Assembly: GCA_035654655.1 (NCBI GenBank)
Contig: DASRWI010000041.1
Span: 37,988 to 101,987 of the forward strand
DNA from: DASRWI01 sp035654655
GTDB taxonomy: Bacteria; Bacteroidota; Ignavibacteria; Ignavibacteriales; Ignavibacteriaceae
Direction: 5' to 3'
DNA length: 64,000 nt
The notes under the pieces were generated by a model that saw nothing but the letters and a program-made list of their open reading frames with translations, was not told the origin of the DNA and searched no databases. Every line of letters starts with the position of its first letter. Position 1 is the first letter of the stretch. Positions 53,651-62,650 of the stretch are shown one piece after another. The translations under genes and the position numbers were made by a program.

Positions 53651-54726
53651 TTTTGTGTATCAATAAATTTATTTATTGCATTGATAATAATTTCAGGCCT
53701 TATTGTTTTCATACACTCACCAGTTCTATCTTTACAATTATATTCAAATCCTAAATTCAAACAAGGCGCAGAAGCATAAGTACTATTAATTATTATTGAA
53801 TTTTTATTTAATGGTCCCCATCTTAATGAATTGGTTGGACCATGTATAGCTATTAAGTTAACTTGCAAAGCTGAAGCTAAATGCATAATGCCAGTATTAA
53901 CACTTACAACTAAAAAAGATGAAGCTATTAATTCAGCAGTCTCTTTAATATTCAACTTTCCTGCAACATTAAATATTTTTTCTCTATCAAATTTACCTGC
54001 AATTTTTGATAAATCAATATAATCATCTTTGGAACCTGTTAAATAAATTGAATATCCCCTGCTGAGTAAATATCTAATAACCTTTTCAGCATATTCTCCA
54101 GGAAGTTCTTTTAAATAAGATAAATAACCTCCAGGTTTTAGATGAAGAACAATTTTATTTTTTTCAGTTTTTATATTATCCAAAGTAATCTTAGGAAATA
54201 TAATTTCTTCATCAGTTTTTACATTCAAGTTAAAAAGATTATAAACTTCGTGTATTTTATTTGAATGCTCAACCTGTTTATCGAAAATAAAATGTTTAGC
54301 CTGGCCTTTGGTTTTAAAACCTATCTTGTATTTTGATTTAGAGAAGTAAGTTAAAATTGAACTCAACCTTGTCCACTGCCCTGCATCTATAAAGATGTCA
54401 AATTTTTCTTTTCTAATTTCTTTTATTGTAGAGTAAGGACTAAAGTAGGAAATTTCTTTAATTTCGTCATAATAATCAGTTAATTCGGCAGTTGAAATAG
54501 TACTTTTAGGTGCGAACAAAGTTACTTTTATCCTTTGTTTCTTGAGGCTTCTTAGCAAGGGTTGAAGAAGTAAAGTATCCCCAATGGCTGGGGTTATAAT
54601 TATTGCTGCACTTTGAATATTTTCCGGAAGTGATTTCCTTTTTTTGAATAAACTTAAAAATAAAAGTGCAGGAATACCAATGTATTTATCTATAATTTTA
54701 TTTTTAAAACTTCCCCGTTCATTCAT
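53647..54726 (-). CDS. Glycosyltransferase family 9 (heptosyltransferase-like)
   Basis: 359 residues. Two Rossmann domains of GT9 type: the N-terminal IIITPAIGDTLLLQPLLRSL, and the C-terminal VSVNTGIMHLASALQVNLIA with IHGPTNSLRWGP. It likely adds a heptose or related sugar to a lipopolysaccharide core. Four-nt overlaps at both ends mark tight coupling. Confidence 0.92.
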   Translation of the reverse strand: MNERGSFKNKIIDKYIGIPALLFLSLFKKRKSLPENIQSAAIIITPAIGDTLLLQPLLRSLKKQRIKVTLFAPKSTISTAELTDYYDEIKEISYFSPYSTIKEIRKEKFDIFIDAGQWTRLSSILTYFSKSKYKIGFKTKGQAKHFIFDKQVEHSNKIHEVYNLFNLNVKTDEEIIFPKITLDNIKTEKNKIVLHLKPGGYLSYLKELPGEYAEKVIRYLLSRGYSIYLTGSKDDYIDLSKIAGKFDREKIFNVAGKLNIKETAELIASSFLVVSVNTGIMHLASALQVNLIAIHGPTNSLRWGPLNKNSIIINSTYASAPCLNLGFEYNCKDRTGECMKTIRPEIIINAINKFIDTQK

Positions 54727-55283
54727 TTTTTAATTACTCTTAATTCAAAATACAATTCAGCAGCTGGAAGAATCCAGCAGAAAAATCTTTCATAGATTCT
54801 TTTAAATTTATTAACCATAAATTCAAAACCAATTATTCTTAATGGATTAAATGGCTTTTTCCCATCGTGAGTAAAATATTCTCTAAATGCTATATATGCT
54901 TTTTCAATCTTGAAATTAACTTCAGGCAAATAAAAACTATGTTTATGGTTTAGACTTTTATCAAAAAAATTAAAACTTCTACTTGAATAAAAAATGGTAT
55001 GAGTCGGGTCAGTGTACATATTATCGCAGGAGAAATGAGGAACAGAAATTTTTATAATTGCTCCATCTTCAGCTACTCTATATATTTCTTTTAATATTGT
55101 AAAAAAATCTCTGGAATGCTCCAGCACATCATCAAAAACAATTTCAGAAAAAGTATTTTCTGCAAAAGGCCAATCAGGAGTGTTCATATCATAAACAACA
55201 TCAACACCTTCAAGAGGGACAATGTCCATTCCAAGGTATCCGGCTCTTTTATTAGCACCGCAGCCTACTTCAAGTTTTTTCAT
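54723..55283 (-). CDS. SAM-dependent methyltransferase
   Basis: 186 residues. Motif I is degenerate (KKLEVGCGANKRAGYLGMD), but the class-I fold is clear with the acidic residue in VDVVYDMN and motif IV-like FDDVLEH. It belongs to the Methyltransf_11-like proteins common in polysaccharide loci. The acceptor is probably a sugar or lipid intermediate. It overlaps both neighbours by four bases. Confidence 0.88.
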   Translation of the reverse strand: MKKLEVGCGANKRAGYLGMDIVPLEGVDVVYDMNTPDWPFAENTFSEIVFDDVLEHSRDFFTILKEIYRVAEDGAIIKISVPHFSCDNMYTDPTHTIFYSSRSFNFFDKSLNHKHSFYLPEVNFKIEKAYIAFREYFTHDGKKPFNPLRIIGFEFMVNKFKRIYERFFCWILPAAELYFELRVIKK

Positions 55284-56293
55284 ACTATCTTTAACATTGA
55301 TTTGGCTGTTCTTGTAACTTCTTCAACTGATAAATTCTTCATACAAATATTATTATTACAATCAGCAAAGGACTTTCCATTATAACAAGGAGAACAAGTA
55401 AGCTCATCCCCCTTCCACAGCGTTGAAACCTGCTCATCTGGATGATTGAAAAAAGAATATGGTAATGTTGGTCCGAATAAAGCAAGTATTTTTACGTTAG
55501 TAAGTTTAGCCAAATGAAATGGTCCTGTATCGTGAGTTATAAATAAATCAGAATTATTATACAAACATAATAAATCTAATAAATTAGAATCTCCTGTAAG
55601 ATTTAAAACACTTAAACCTTGAAAATATTCATCAATCCATTTATCATTTTCATTACCAACAATAATAACATTAACATGGGACTTTATTAAATCTTCAGCA
55701 AGTTTAACGTAATATTCTATTGGCCATCTTCTTACTTCTCCGCCATTTAGTAAATTTTTAGCTCCTGCGGGATTGAGAATTACCTTCTTCCCCTTCATTT
55801 TACTAAGCAATATATCTTTTTCAGGAACATCCACTACAAGTTTAGGAAGAACAGCAGGTGTCATTTTGTAATCATCCACTCCATCAATAAGCTTTGCATA
55901 ATCAGCAGCGTAATACCTTCCTGGAATAATGGTTCTTCCGGAATTCTGTATATATTTCTTGAACTTTAATTTCCGAACAGTAAGGTTTAATAAGTTATAT
56001 CTTTTATCAGAATGTCCATTTACAACTAAATCATATTTTTGATTGAATAATTTTTTCCAAATTTCTGAGAGAACAGAAAGTTTTTGAAAATAATTTCCGC
56101 TTAATAGTTTTTTTTCATTAATTACTATAAGCTTATTAATTCTTTTTACTTCTCTTAAAACAGGCTCCACTATTTTGCCGCATACCCAGGTAATCTCTGC
56201 ATTAGGATATACTTTGTCTATCCTTTCAAGCATTGCCAAAGACATTACAACATCCCCAATAGCGGCTATTTTTATTATTAAAATCTTTTTCAA
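55280..56293 (-). CDS. Glycosyltransferase family 9 (heptosyltransferase-like)
   Basis: 337 residues. The GT9 features are KIAAIGDVVMSLAMLERI at the N-terminus, and FITHDTGPFHLAKLTNVKI with FGPTLPYSFF in the donor domain. It has a late CSPCYNGKSFADC-NNNIC cysteine cluster seen in some GT9 enzymes. It is the first gene of the minus-strand glycan operon, divergent from the GT2 gene at 56413. Confidence 0.92.
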   Translation of the reverse strand: MKKILIIKIAAIGDVVMSLAMLERIDKVYPNAEITWVCGKIVEPVLREVKRINKLIVINEKKLLSGNYFQKLSVLSEIWKKLFNQKYDLVVNGHSDKRYNLLNLTVRKLKFKKYIQNSGRTIIPGRYYAADYAKLIDGVDDYKMTPAVLPKLVVDVPEKDILLSKMKGKKVILNPAGAKNLLNGGEVRRWPIEYYVKLAEDLIKSHVNVIIVGNENDKWIDEYFQGLSVLNLTGDSNLLDLLCLYNNSDLFITHDTGPFHLAKLTNVKILALFGPTLPYSFFNHPDEQVSTLWKGDELTCSPCYNGKSFADCNNNICMKNLSVEEVTRTAKSMLKIV

Positions 56294-56412
56294 ATAGGTA
56301 AATCTAAAATATTCTCTTTATCTTTAAAACAATTATATTTTAAAATAAGAAATAAGTTATTAAGCTAAAAGTTAACTATAATTCGCATATTTTACCCTAA
56401 ATCTACTATTAA

Positions 56413-57222
56413 ATGAAAATTTCCGTTATTACACCGGTATATAATTCTCAAAGCACTATTGCTGCTAATATTAGATCCGTTGTGGAACAAAATTATGCTG
56501 ATTTTGAACATATTATCATTGATAATCTAAGTACTGATAATACCCTAAACATTATCGATGGATTTTATTTTAATAATAATATCGGGGAAAAACTTAAAAT
56601 TATTAGTGAAAAAGATGAGGGGATTTCTGATGCCTTTAATAAAGGATTAAATGCTGCCTCTGGTGAATTGACAGTAATATTAAATAGCGATGATGAATTC
56701 TATTCACCAAAATTTTTCAATGATGTTGTTGAGGTTTTTCAAAACAATCCTAATTTGTTGATTGTCCACGGAGATATTTTCTTTGAAGATAAGAAATATG
56801 GCTCAAATATACGTCAACCATTAAAAAACAAAGCAGCAGGTATTCATTTCAACCATCCCGGGATGTTCATAAAGAAAGAACTATATAATAAGATAGGGAT
56901 GTATAATAAATCTTTCAAAGTTTCGATGGATTTTGAACTTTATTGCAGGATTTATAAAAATTATGATATTGAAAAAATTTCATATTATTTGAATAAATAT
57001 CCATTTGTTAAAATGAGAGCCGGCGGAACAAGCTGGGAAAATGAGTTCCAGAGTATTTACGAAATTAAAAAAGCCCTTAAATTAAACGACCTTTGGGATT
57101 ATCACGGAAGAAAATTCTATTATCAAAGATATTTCAGAACTATAGTAAAGAATGTTTTAAGCAAAGTTGGTCTAAGTAATACAGTTAAAATGTGGCGCAA
57201 CTATAAATGGAAGAATAAATGA
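56413..57222 (+). CDS. Glycosyltransferase family 2
   Basis: 269 residues. A GT-A fold with VITPVYNSQSTI at the N-terminus and the metal-binding DxD as LNSDDEF (about 95). The mid-domain is HPGMFIKKELYNKIGMYN and the acceptor-side SMDFELYCRI. It resembles WcaA/colanic-type transferases. It overlaps the flippase gene by 4 nt. Confidence 0.93.
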   Translation: MKISVITPVYNSQSTIAANIRSVVEQNYADFEHIIIDNLSTDNTLNIIDGFYFNNNIGEKLKIISEKDEGISDAFNKGLNAASGELTVILNSDDEFYSPKFFNDVVEVFQNNPNLLIVHGDIFFEDKKYGSNIRQPLKNKAAGIHFNHPGMFIKKELYNKIGMYNKSFKVSMDFELYCRIYKNYDIEKISYYLNKYPFVKMRAGGTSWENEFQSIYEIKKALKLNDLWDYHGRKFYYQRYFRTIVKNVLSKVGLSNTVKMWRNYKWKNK

Positions 57223-58583
57223 CTGACATAAAGAAAATAGTTGCAAATATTTTCAGTCTTGAAGGGAATGATAGAACAGTAAAAGCTAAAAAAAATATTT
57301 TTTACCTGCTTTTCCTTAATGTCTTTAATTTCCTTTTCATAATGGCAGCTGTTCCATTTACATTAAAATATTTAGGCGCGGCTGAGTATGGTATTTGGCT
57401 TACACTTAGTTCCCTTCTTACGTGGTTAAGTTATCTCGATTTTGGAATTGGCAATGGACTTCGAAATAAGCTTGCTGAATCTTTAGCGAATAATGATATT
57501 ACTAAATCGAAAATATATGTAAGCACATCTTATGTAATCTTTAGTGCTTTTATCTTAATTCTTTGGATTGTCTTTGCTGCAGTATTTAGTTTTCTTCCCT
57601 GGAACACTATCTTAAATATATCTACTGATTTTCAAGAGAATTTATATCTTCTTGTACTTCTTTTATTTATTTTGTTCTCCTCCCAATTTGTTTTAAAACT
57701 GATATATTCCATCATTGCTGCAGTTCAAAAACCTGCCATAAATGGATTGATAAGTGTGTTTGTTAATTTTTTAACTTTAATACTTATTATATTGTTAAAA
57801 GAATTTTCAGCTCCATCATTATTTTATATTGGCATAGGCTCAAGTTTAATTCCTATTTTAATTTATTTCATATCTACTTATTTATTTTTTTCAAAAGAAA
57901 ATAGAGCATTTGCACCTTCAATAAAATATTATAGAAAAGAATATTCCAGGGAACTTGTTTCATTAGGATTTCAATTTTTCATAATTCAGCTTGCTGTATT
58001 AATCCTTTATTCAACTCATAATATTATCATAATACAATTATTTAGTCCATCAGATGTAACCACCTACAACATAGCGTATAAATATATGTTTCTTAATGTA
58101 ATGGTATTCAATATTATCTCAACACCATTGTGGTCTGCCTATACTGAGGCATTTGTCAAGCAGGAATATGAATGGATAAAAATTTCAATAAAGAAAATGA
58201 TTTACGTTTGGGGCTTATTCACTTTGGGAGCATTTGCGATGATTTTAATTTCAAGATGGGTTTACAATTTTTGGATTGGCAAAGGGACTATAATACCACT
58301 TGACCTTACTATATGGCTTGGAGTTTTTGTAATTTTAATAAATTGGTATAATATTTTTGTCTATTTTATAAATGGCTCCGGCAAAATAAGAATGCAATTT
58401 TATTATGCAATATTTTTAATAATTGTAAGCGTTCCTGCATCAATTCTTTTTGCAAAGTTAACCAATAATATCAGTGGTGTAGTAATTGGAACGAATATTT
58501 GTATATTAATAGGTGGATTTTATGCTCCACTTCAATTCTATAAAATAATAAATAGAAAAGCTTCAGGTAATTGGAACAAGTAA
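57219..58583 (+). CDS. Polysaccharide flippase (Wzx/MATE-like)
   Basis: 454 residues with about 12 membrane helices. The N-terminal PFTLKYLGAAEYGIWLTLSS is the Polysacc_synt signature. It moves lipid-linked oligosaccharide across the inner membrane. It overlaps the next gene by 13 nt. Confidence 0.93.
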   Translation: MTDIKKIVANIFSLEGNDRTVKAKKNIFYLLFLNVFNFLFIMAAVPFTLKYLGAAEYGIWLTLSSLLTWLSYLDFGIGNGLRNKLAESLANNDITKSKIYVSTSYVIFSAFILILWIVFAAVFSFLPWNTILNISTDFQENLYLLVLLLFILFSSQFVLKLIYSIIAAVQKPAINGLISVFVNFLTLILIILLKEFSAPSLFYIGIGSSLIPILIYFISTYLFFSKENRAFAPSIKYYRKEYSRELVSLGFQFFIIQLAVLILYSTHNIIIIQLFSPSDVTTYNIAYKYMFLNVMVFNIISTPLWSAYTEAFVKQEYEWIKISIKKMIYVWGLFTLGAFAMILISRWVYNFWIGKGTIIPLDLTIWLGVFVILINWYNIFVYFINGSGKIRMQFYYAIFLIIVSVPASILFAKLTNNISGVVIGTNICILIGGFYAPLQFYKIINRKASGNWNK

Positions 58584-59353
58584 GTGAAATAAAAATTTCT
58601 TCAATTATTACTGCTAAGAATGAAGAAGCCAATATTCGGGAATGCATAAACCGTCAGCTTAACTGCATTGATGAAATTATTGTTATTGTTGATGATAAAA
58701 CTACCGATAAAACTCTTGATATAGTTAAAGAATTCCCTCAAGTTAAATATGAAGTAAAAAGATGGGAAGGTTTTGCAGAAACAAAAAAATATGCAGCTTC
58801 TTTGGCTAACAATGATTGGGTTCTATGGATTGATGCGGATGAAGTAATATCTGATGAACTATCCAAGGAAATTCAAAATTTTAAGAATACACATCCTGAT
58901 TATAACATCTATGAAATTCCACGCAAAGCATATTTTTTAGGAAAATGGATTTTGCATTCCGGATGGTATCCCGGTTATGTTCATCGGTTATTTAACAAAA
59001 ATAAAGTCAGCTTTAACAGTAAAAAAGTACACGAGGGTTTAGATTACTCCGGTCAATCAGGTAGATTAAAGGGAGATATTCTTCACTACACTGATAGAAA
59101 CATCAACCATTACTTTAGTAAATTTAATAGCTATACTTCTTTGGCAGCAAATTCATTGTTTGAAGAAAAGAAGAAATTTAGAATTTATGATATTTTATTA
59201 CGCCCTGTATTTATGTTCTTAAAGATGTACATTCTAAAAGCAGGATTTTTGGACGGCATCCAAGGATTTATCCTTGCTGTTTTTTCGTCCTTATATGTTT
59301 TTACAAAATATTGTAAATTGTGGGAACTTGAAAGAAAATCTAAAAACAAATAG
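58571..59353 (+). CDS. Glycosyltransferase family 2 (WaaE/KdtX-like)
   Basis: 260 residues. Starts at a TTG because no ATG or GTG precedes the conserved ISSIITAKNEEANIRECI. The fold has VDDKTTDKT, the DxD in WVLWIDADEVISDEL and the family segment GWYPGYVHRLFNK. It matches lipopolysaccharide-core beta-1,4-glucosyltransferases. One or two hydrophobic helices at the C-terminus suggest membrane contact. Confidence 0.9.
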   Translation: MEQVSEIKISSIITAKNEEANIRECINRQLNCIDEIIVIVDDKTTDKTLDIVKEFPQVKYEVKRWEGFAETKKYAASLANNDWVLWIDADEVISDELSKEIQNFKNTHPDYNIYEIPRKAYFLGKWILHSGWYPGYVHRLFNKNKVSFNSKKVHEGLDYSGQSGRLKGDILHYTDRNINHYFSKFNSYTSLAANSLFEEKKKFRIYDILLRPVFMFLKMYILKAGFLDGIQGFILAVFSSLYVFTKYCKLWELERKSKNK

Positions 59354-59362
59354 AAGATTAAA

Positions 59363-60256
59363 ATGATAATCGGCATTGTTGTTAATCTTACAAAAGAAAA
59401 TGTTTACACTATACTTGAAGATTTTATATCAAAACTTCAGGCGAACGAATTTCAAGTTCTTTTATTTGATGAACTTCAGACTGATTTGAACATATCTAAA
59501 ATGAAGCTGAAAAAAAGCAGCTTTGTTAAAGAAAATCTTTTTTTCAAAAAAAGTGATGTTGTCATTTCCATTGGCGGTGATGGTACAATGCTTGCAACTT
59601 CAATTAAAGCTCATGCGTATAACAAACCGGTACTTGGACTAAATCTTGGCAAATTGGGATTTCTTGCTGAAATAAATATCAACCAGATTGATTCTCTTAT
59701 CGATGAACTGAAAAAAGGTGTTCATCAAATAGAAGATAGGATGATTATTGAAGGCAGCTGTATAGGACATAATATGGAAAAGCTTTATGCAATAAATGAT
59801 ATAGTTATTGATAAAGCAGGTTGGCCTAAGATGATTGAAATTACAATTGAAGTCGATGATGAGTATGTGACAAAATTTTCTGCTGATGGATTAATAATAG
59901 CAACTCCTACCGGTTCAACCGGCTATTCCATTTCAGCTGATGGTCCTATAGTTAATCCAAAGGCTAATGTTATTACTTTGTCTCCTATTTGTCCCCATAG
60001 TTTAAGTATAAGACCAATAGTTCTAAATGGAGACCAAAAAATCAAAATAACAGCAGATTCATTGCATAAAGAAATACAGGTTAACTGCGATGGGCAAAGA
60101 GTTTTTGCATTCAAGCCTCCATTAAGTTTGATAATAAATAAAAGTGATAATCCCCTTAAATTGGTTCATACTTCGTTAACAAGTTATTTCAAAACTTTAA
60201 GAAAAAAGTTACTATGGGGAATTGATTTAAGAAATTTACCTACAGAAAATAATTAG
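59363..60256 (+). CDS. nadK: NAD kinase
   Basis: 297 residues. The diacylglycerol-kinase-like fold has ISIGGDGTMLATS (GGDGT, 71-75), GLNLGKLGFLAE, and TPTGSTGYSISADGPIVNP. It makes NADP from NAD and ATP. It starts nine bases after the GT2 gene, so it is transcribed as the tail of the glycan operon. Confidence 0.97.
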   Translation: MIIGIVVNLTKENVYTILEDFISKLQANEFQVLLFDELQTDLNISKMKLKKSSFVKENLFFKKSDVVISIGGDGTMLATSIKAHAYNKPVLGLNLGKLGFLAEININQIDSLIDELKKGVHQIEDRMIIEGSCIGHNMEKLYAINDIVIDKAGWPKMIEITIEVDDEYVTKFSADGLIIATPTGSTGYSISADGPIVNPKANVITLSPICPHSLSIRPIVLNGDQKIKITADSLHKEIQVNCDGQRVFAFKPPLSLIINKSDNPLKLVHTSLTSYFKTLRKKLLWGIDLRNLPTENN

Positions 60257-60264
60257 GATTTATA

Positions 60265-60768
60265 ATGTTAAAATATATTTTTCTTGTTTCTTTCATTAGC
60301 ACAATAGCCTTTGCACAAGATGTAAATCAGAAATATCAGGATACAACATCAGGTAAATGGCATTTAATAGGCAAGACAACCTTAGAAGCTTTTGAAGATA
60401 CAACATATAGCTGGTGGTTTAATTCCGAAACAGAAAATTATGAAGTAGATACTGCACTTGTAATTCCAATAAAAGATAAAATACAAAATTATGATATCAC
60501 AATAATAATGGGAACCTGGTGTAGCGACAGCAGAAGAGAAGTCCCAAGAGTAATTAAGATATTAAACTATCTGAATTATGATGTTTCCAAAATAAAAATC
60601 ATAAATGTAAATAGAGCAAAATCAGGCGGTGATGTAGATATCAAAGAATATGATGTTAAACTTGTACCTACCATAATATTCTATAAAGATGGCGAAGAAA
60701 AAGGAAGAATAGAAGAAGCGCCAAAGTTAATGCTCGAAGATGATTTAGTGGAAATAGTAAAATCATAG
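60265..60768 (+). CDS. Exported thioredoxin-fold protein with CxxS active-site remnant
   Basis: 167 residues. A signal peptide ends AFAQD. The C-terminal ~95 residues have a thioredoxin fold with IIMGTWCSDSRREVPR and the cis-Pro strand KLVPTIIFYKDGEE. The active-site pair is Cys86-x-x-Ser89, so simple dithiol exchange is not possible. A monothiol or chaperone role is more likely. Eight bases after nadK. Confidence 0.87.
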   Translation: MLKYIFLVSFISTIAFAQDVNQKYQDTTSGKWHLIGKTTLEAFEDTTYSWWFNSETENYEVDTALVIPIKDKIQNYDITIIMGTWCSDSRREVPRVIKILNYLNYDVSKIKIINVNRAKSGGDVDIKEYDVKLVPTIIFYKDGEEKGRIEEAPKLMLEDDLVEIVKS

Positions 60769-60777
60769 TCAATTTGT

Positions 60778-60922
60778 GTCATTGCGAGAAATAATGACGA
60801 AGCAATCTCTGTTCCTCTGTCATTGCGAGCGAAGCGTGGCAATCTCTGTTCGTCTGTGTCATTGCGAGAAATGAGTCTTCCCGCGAAGTGGTCCCTTTGG
60901 GAGAATGACGAAGCAATCTCTG
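60778..60922. repeat. Three tandem copies of intergenic repeat type A
   Basis: Copies at 60778-60811, 60819-60848 and 60858-60922 each start GTCATTGCGAG and end GCAATCTCTG. The middle one is the short palindrome GCGAGCGAAGCGTGGC; the other two have longer insertions that preserve the outer arms. Confidence 0.87.
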
Positions 60923-60967
60923 CAGCTATTTTTAATTAATCATAAAGAAAAATCTAACATTTAAAGT

Positions 60968-61020
60968 CAGAGATTGCTTCCCCATAGGGGCAAGCTGTTG
61001 TAGAACTCCTCGCAATGACA
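60968..61020. repeat. Inverted copy of intergenic repeat type A
   Basis: Runs from CAGAGATTGCTTC to CTCGCAATGACA, the opposite orientation to the three copies before it. It has a 30-base internal insertion including CCCCATAGGGGC. Confidence 0.8.
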
Positions 61021-61036
61021 CTCACTCTTCTGTGAT

Positions 61037-61085
61037 CGGTACACTGAGTGTTTTTGCGAAGCAAAAATGTATCGAATGTGTACCG
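61037..61085. repeat. Palindromic repeat with GAA loop, type C
   Basis: Nested palindrome: outer arms CGGTACAC/GTGTACCG and inner arms TTTTTGC/GCAAAAA around GAA. It ends two bases after the stop of the minus-strand T9SS gene and may act as its terminator. It shares GAGTGTTTT and AATGTATCGA flanks with 25978-26022. Confidence 0.82.
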
Positions 61086-61087
61086 CT

Positions 61088-62308
61088 TTACTTCATCAGC
61101 ACCATCTTTTTAGTCTGCACAAACTCCCCTGCCTGTATTTTGTAATAATAAATACCGGAAGATAATTTCCTTCCATCAAATTCTACTTCATATTCACCTG
61201 ATGGTTTTTCTTCATTAACAAGCTGAGAAATTTCTTTTCCTAAAACATCATAAACTTTTATTGTAACTAATCCCTGCTTAGGCAAGGTATACTTTATTTT
61301 TGTAGATGGATTAAAAGGATTGGGATAGTTTTGTCCAAGGGAAAATATAAACGGATTAATTAATTTCTTCGCAGAAGTTGTATTTACATTAAAAGGATAT
61401 TGAATCCAAGTTTCACCACAATCAGTGGATTTCGCAAAATAATTATTTTTCGCGATTGCAAATCCATTATTACAATCTAAAAAGAAATAATAAAAAGACT
61501 CCTCAGAAGGAATATCAATTTCCATCCAATTTTCACCTGCATCAGTAGTTTTAAAACCGAGTTGAGCAAAACCCACTAAATTATTTATAAAAAATACTTT
61601 CCAGAGAGATAGGCTTTTTAATTTTTCATGCCATGAGTACCCTCCATCAGTAGTTTTAAAAATACTTCCAATTACTACCCCCGGTATTGTACCATCTGAA
61701 GCAGATGATACAAACCCCGTTAAAGAATCGATATAAAAAATACTACTCAATCCGTGTTCACTAGGGAGATATTGTTCAAACCACGTACTCCCTCCATTAG
61801 TTGTTTTTTTTACAGAAATTCGAGCACTTACTATGCTTATATTATTAGAATCATGACTCCAAGCATCATAAAGTTCATAACCTGGTTCAATTAGATTTAT
61901 CCATGTATCTCCCCCATTTGTAGTTTTAAATACCCTTCTTCTTTCCAGAATAACTCCATTATTTTCATCAGAAAAACTTACCCTATAAAATTCACTTCCA
62001 CTTATTACTTCCCATGTATTTCCTCCATTTATTGTTTTCAAAATTTTTGGTCCCACTATATAACCTACACTATCATTAACAAATTCAATATCATGGAAAC
62101 CACCAGTTATTTGGAAATTCCAACTCAAACCACCATCTGTAGTTTTATAAAGGTCAAATGAAAAGTAATTTGTTGTACTGTATGAAATCCAACCTATATC
62201 TGGAGTAAGGAAATAAACTTTATCAATTGTTTGTGAAAAGTTAATATAGGTGAATATTAATGATATAATAACTAAATACTTTTTCATACTGCTCCTAAGA
62301 TGATGCAA
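61088..62308 (-). CDS. YCF48/BNR-like T9SS cargo
   Basis: 406 residues in the full frame. An in-frame Met nine codons in (MKKYLVIISLIFTYINFSQT) gives a neat signal peptide, with GGAGC upstream, so the true start is likely 62284. YCF48-like blades with TTDGGLSW, TINGGNTW and TTNGGDTW turns are followed by GQNYPNPFNPSTKIKYTLP and a type A sorting domain ending TKKMVLMK. The last third is nearly identical in DNA to the genes at 22799-24068 and 24709. Confidence 0.9.
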   Translation of the reverse strand: MHHLRSSMKKYLVIISLIFTYINFSQTIDKVYFLTPDIGWISYSTTNYFSFDLYKTTDGGLSWNFQITGGFHDIEFVNDSVGYIVGPKILKTINGGNTWEVISGSEFYRVSFSDENNGVILERRRVFKTTNGGDTWINLIEPGYELYDAWSHDSNNISIVSARISVKKTTNGGSTWFEQYLPSEHGLSSIFYIDSLTGFVSSASDGTIPGVVIGSIFKTTDGGYSWHEKLKSLSLWKVFFINNLVGFAQLGFKTTDAGENWMEIDIPSEESFYYFFLDCNNGFAIAKNNYFAKSTDCGETWIQYPFNVNTTSAKKLINPFIFSLGQNYPNPFNPSTKIKYTLPKQGLVTIKVYDVLGKEISQLVNEEKPSGEYEVEFDGRKLSSGIYYYKIQAGEFVQTKKMVLMK

Positions 62309-62447
62309 TAAAAACTAATATTAATTCAAACTTAGAGAGTAGATAGGTCACACACTTTATTGGATATGATATCTTTAATCACTTGCAATTGAGAGGAGAA
62401 TGCAAAAAGACAAGCTGCTTCATTAACTAATGACCACACCTCCTACT

Positions 62448-62515
62448 GTCATCCAGAGGGAAGTCCTCCGCCTTGAGCGGTGACTTCAGGACGACCGTAA
62501 GGATCTCTGACATAG
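62448..62515. repeat. Dispersed intergenic repeat, type B
   Basis: GTCATCCAGAGGGAAGTCCT through GACCGTAAGGATCTCTGACA to CATAG. It is the closest match to the inverted copy at 26043. Confidence 0.83.
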
Positions 62516-62534
62516 TGATGTTAGGTTGAAAAAT

Positions 62535-62562
62535 GAGATTGCGACGCTTTGCTCGCAATGAC
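62535..62562. repeat. Dispersed intergenic repeat, type A
   Basis: GAGATTGCGACGCTTTGCTC then GCAATGAC, close to 24134-24161 with two changes that keep the palindrome partly paired. Confidence 0.8.
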
Positions 62563-62596
62563 TGCATACTTCTGACATAACAGTTTTTAAAACAAC

Positions 62597-62624
62597 AAAG
62601 GCTGTCCGAAATCGGACAGCCTTT
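62597..62624 (-). terminator. Rho-independent terminator after lysine 2,3-aminomutase gene
   Basis: Stem AAAGGCTGTCCG/CGGACAGCCTTT with loop AAAT, 27 bp past the stop. The minus-strand exit is short on T but the stem is strong. Confidence 0.85.
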
Positions 62625-62650
62625 TAAACTAAAATAAATATAAATCTTTC

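Larger units (their letters stand above)
60769..61087. other. Gene-free region filled with repeats
   Basis: Nearly all of this 319-bp gap between convergent genes is made of the repeat copies listed separately. No coding frame is seen. Confidence 0.8.
62309..62650. other. Gene-free region with repeats
   Basis: Holds a type B and a type A repeat and a terminator. No convincing frame or RNA gene is visible. Confidence 0.7.
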
